From assembly GCA_947478865.1 (NCBI GenBank), contig CANJXF010000024.1:1-61456 (forward strand): a DNA stretch of 61,456 bases, in the 5' to 3' direction. Shown piece by piece: positions 61,280-61,456 of the stretch. Below the pieces are notes generated by a model. That model was not told the origin of the DNA, did not search any database, and saw only the letters and a list, made by a program, of their open reading frames with translations. Numbering within the stretch: the first letter of the stretch is position 1; each line of letters starts with the position of its first letter. The stretch is from Verrucomicrobiales bacterium. GTDB taxonomy: Bacteria > Verrucomicrobiota > Verrucomicrobiia > Limisphaerales > CANJXF01. Position numbers and translations under genes: made by a program.

Positions 61280-61456
61280 TCAGGCGAAAAGATCGGTTTT
61301 CCCGGTTTTTCTCCGAGGTCACCATATTGGGCTTGTATACTTAGCAAACGCATAAAGTTTGGGACAGGTGGCGATAGATGAGACGCTTGCCTTGGATGCA
61401 TCCGACGAATTTCGCCAGGCGAATTCCATCGGAGTCATGGCGCGTGTTCCAGCGGA

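Noticed and set aside
61283-61456. Further coding sequence at the right edge
   Set aside because: All frames are interrupted or unconvincing; no motif was recognised.

Overview
The window looks like a chromosomal segment of a Verrucomicrobiota bacterium, most likely of the Limisphaerales/Pedosphaera type. I infer this from gene families rather than a marker gene: secreted sulfatases with family 2 glycosidases, ThuA and DUF1080 proteins, multihaem c-type proteins fused to PA14 or carbohydrate-binding domains, a two-component-regulator propeller kinase, Gfo/Idh/MocA oxidoreductases with twin-arginine leaders, and a solitary tyrosine integrase of a type I associate with this order. Coding is dense and GC-rich. 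No rRNA and no CRISPR array are visible; there is one tRNA gene.

Layout. 1-4.7 kb is disrupted: the edge of an IS3-type transposase, a cytochrome c'-like gene, a radical SAM gene, a hemA cut after its N-terminal domain, and an integrase with an early in-frame stop beside tRNA-Leu(TAA). 5-31 kb is a polysaccharide-degradation region: a propeller sensor kinase that runs directly into a headless sulfatase (apparent deletion junction near 7.76 kb), two intact sulfatases, two GH2 enzymes, a ThuA protein, a transglutaminase-esterase fusion, a CBM9-like protein, a DUF1080 protein, two sugar-dehydrogenase-type propellers, a five-haem PA14 protein and a convergent Gfo/Idh/MocA oxidoreductase. 31-42.5 kb is mostly housekeeping: argS, a PTS EIIA protein, a porin with promoter and terminator, a NicO-type transporter, a metallo-beta-lactamase-fold hydrolase, a gamma carbonic anhydrase, pyrF, a frameshifted Kelch protein and a SKI2-like helicase. 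42.5-46.4 kb carries a beta-barrel protein and a short uronate operon (SDR, GH88, KDPG aldolase).

46.4-55.5 kb is the most coherent system. A minus-strand operon encodes two CrtI/CrtN-type desaturases/oxidases, an aldehyde dehydrogenase, an acyltransferase, a glycosyltransferase and a cysteine-free thioredoxin-fold protein. This is the enzyme set expected for a glycosylated, acylated carotenoic acid (staphyloxanthin-like). It diverges from a CarH-type MerR/B12-binding photoreceptor gene, and the intergenic region holds TGTCTAA direct repeats spaced 11 bp that overlap predicted promoters on both sides. The carotenoid genes are therefore probably light-controlled through adenosylcobalamin. No carotenoid synthase (crtM/crtB or hpnCDE) is in the window.

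55.5-61.4 kb holds a two-component pair, a serine beta-lactamase-like hydrolase, a small lipoprotein gene flanked by two IS110-family vestiges, an enoyl-CoA hydratase and a decayed formylglycine-generating-enzyme-like tail. At least six genes or elements in the window are broken, so either recent decay or local assembly error should be kept in mind.
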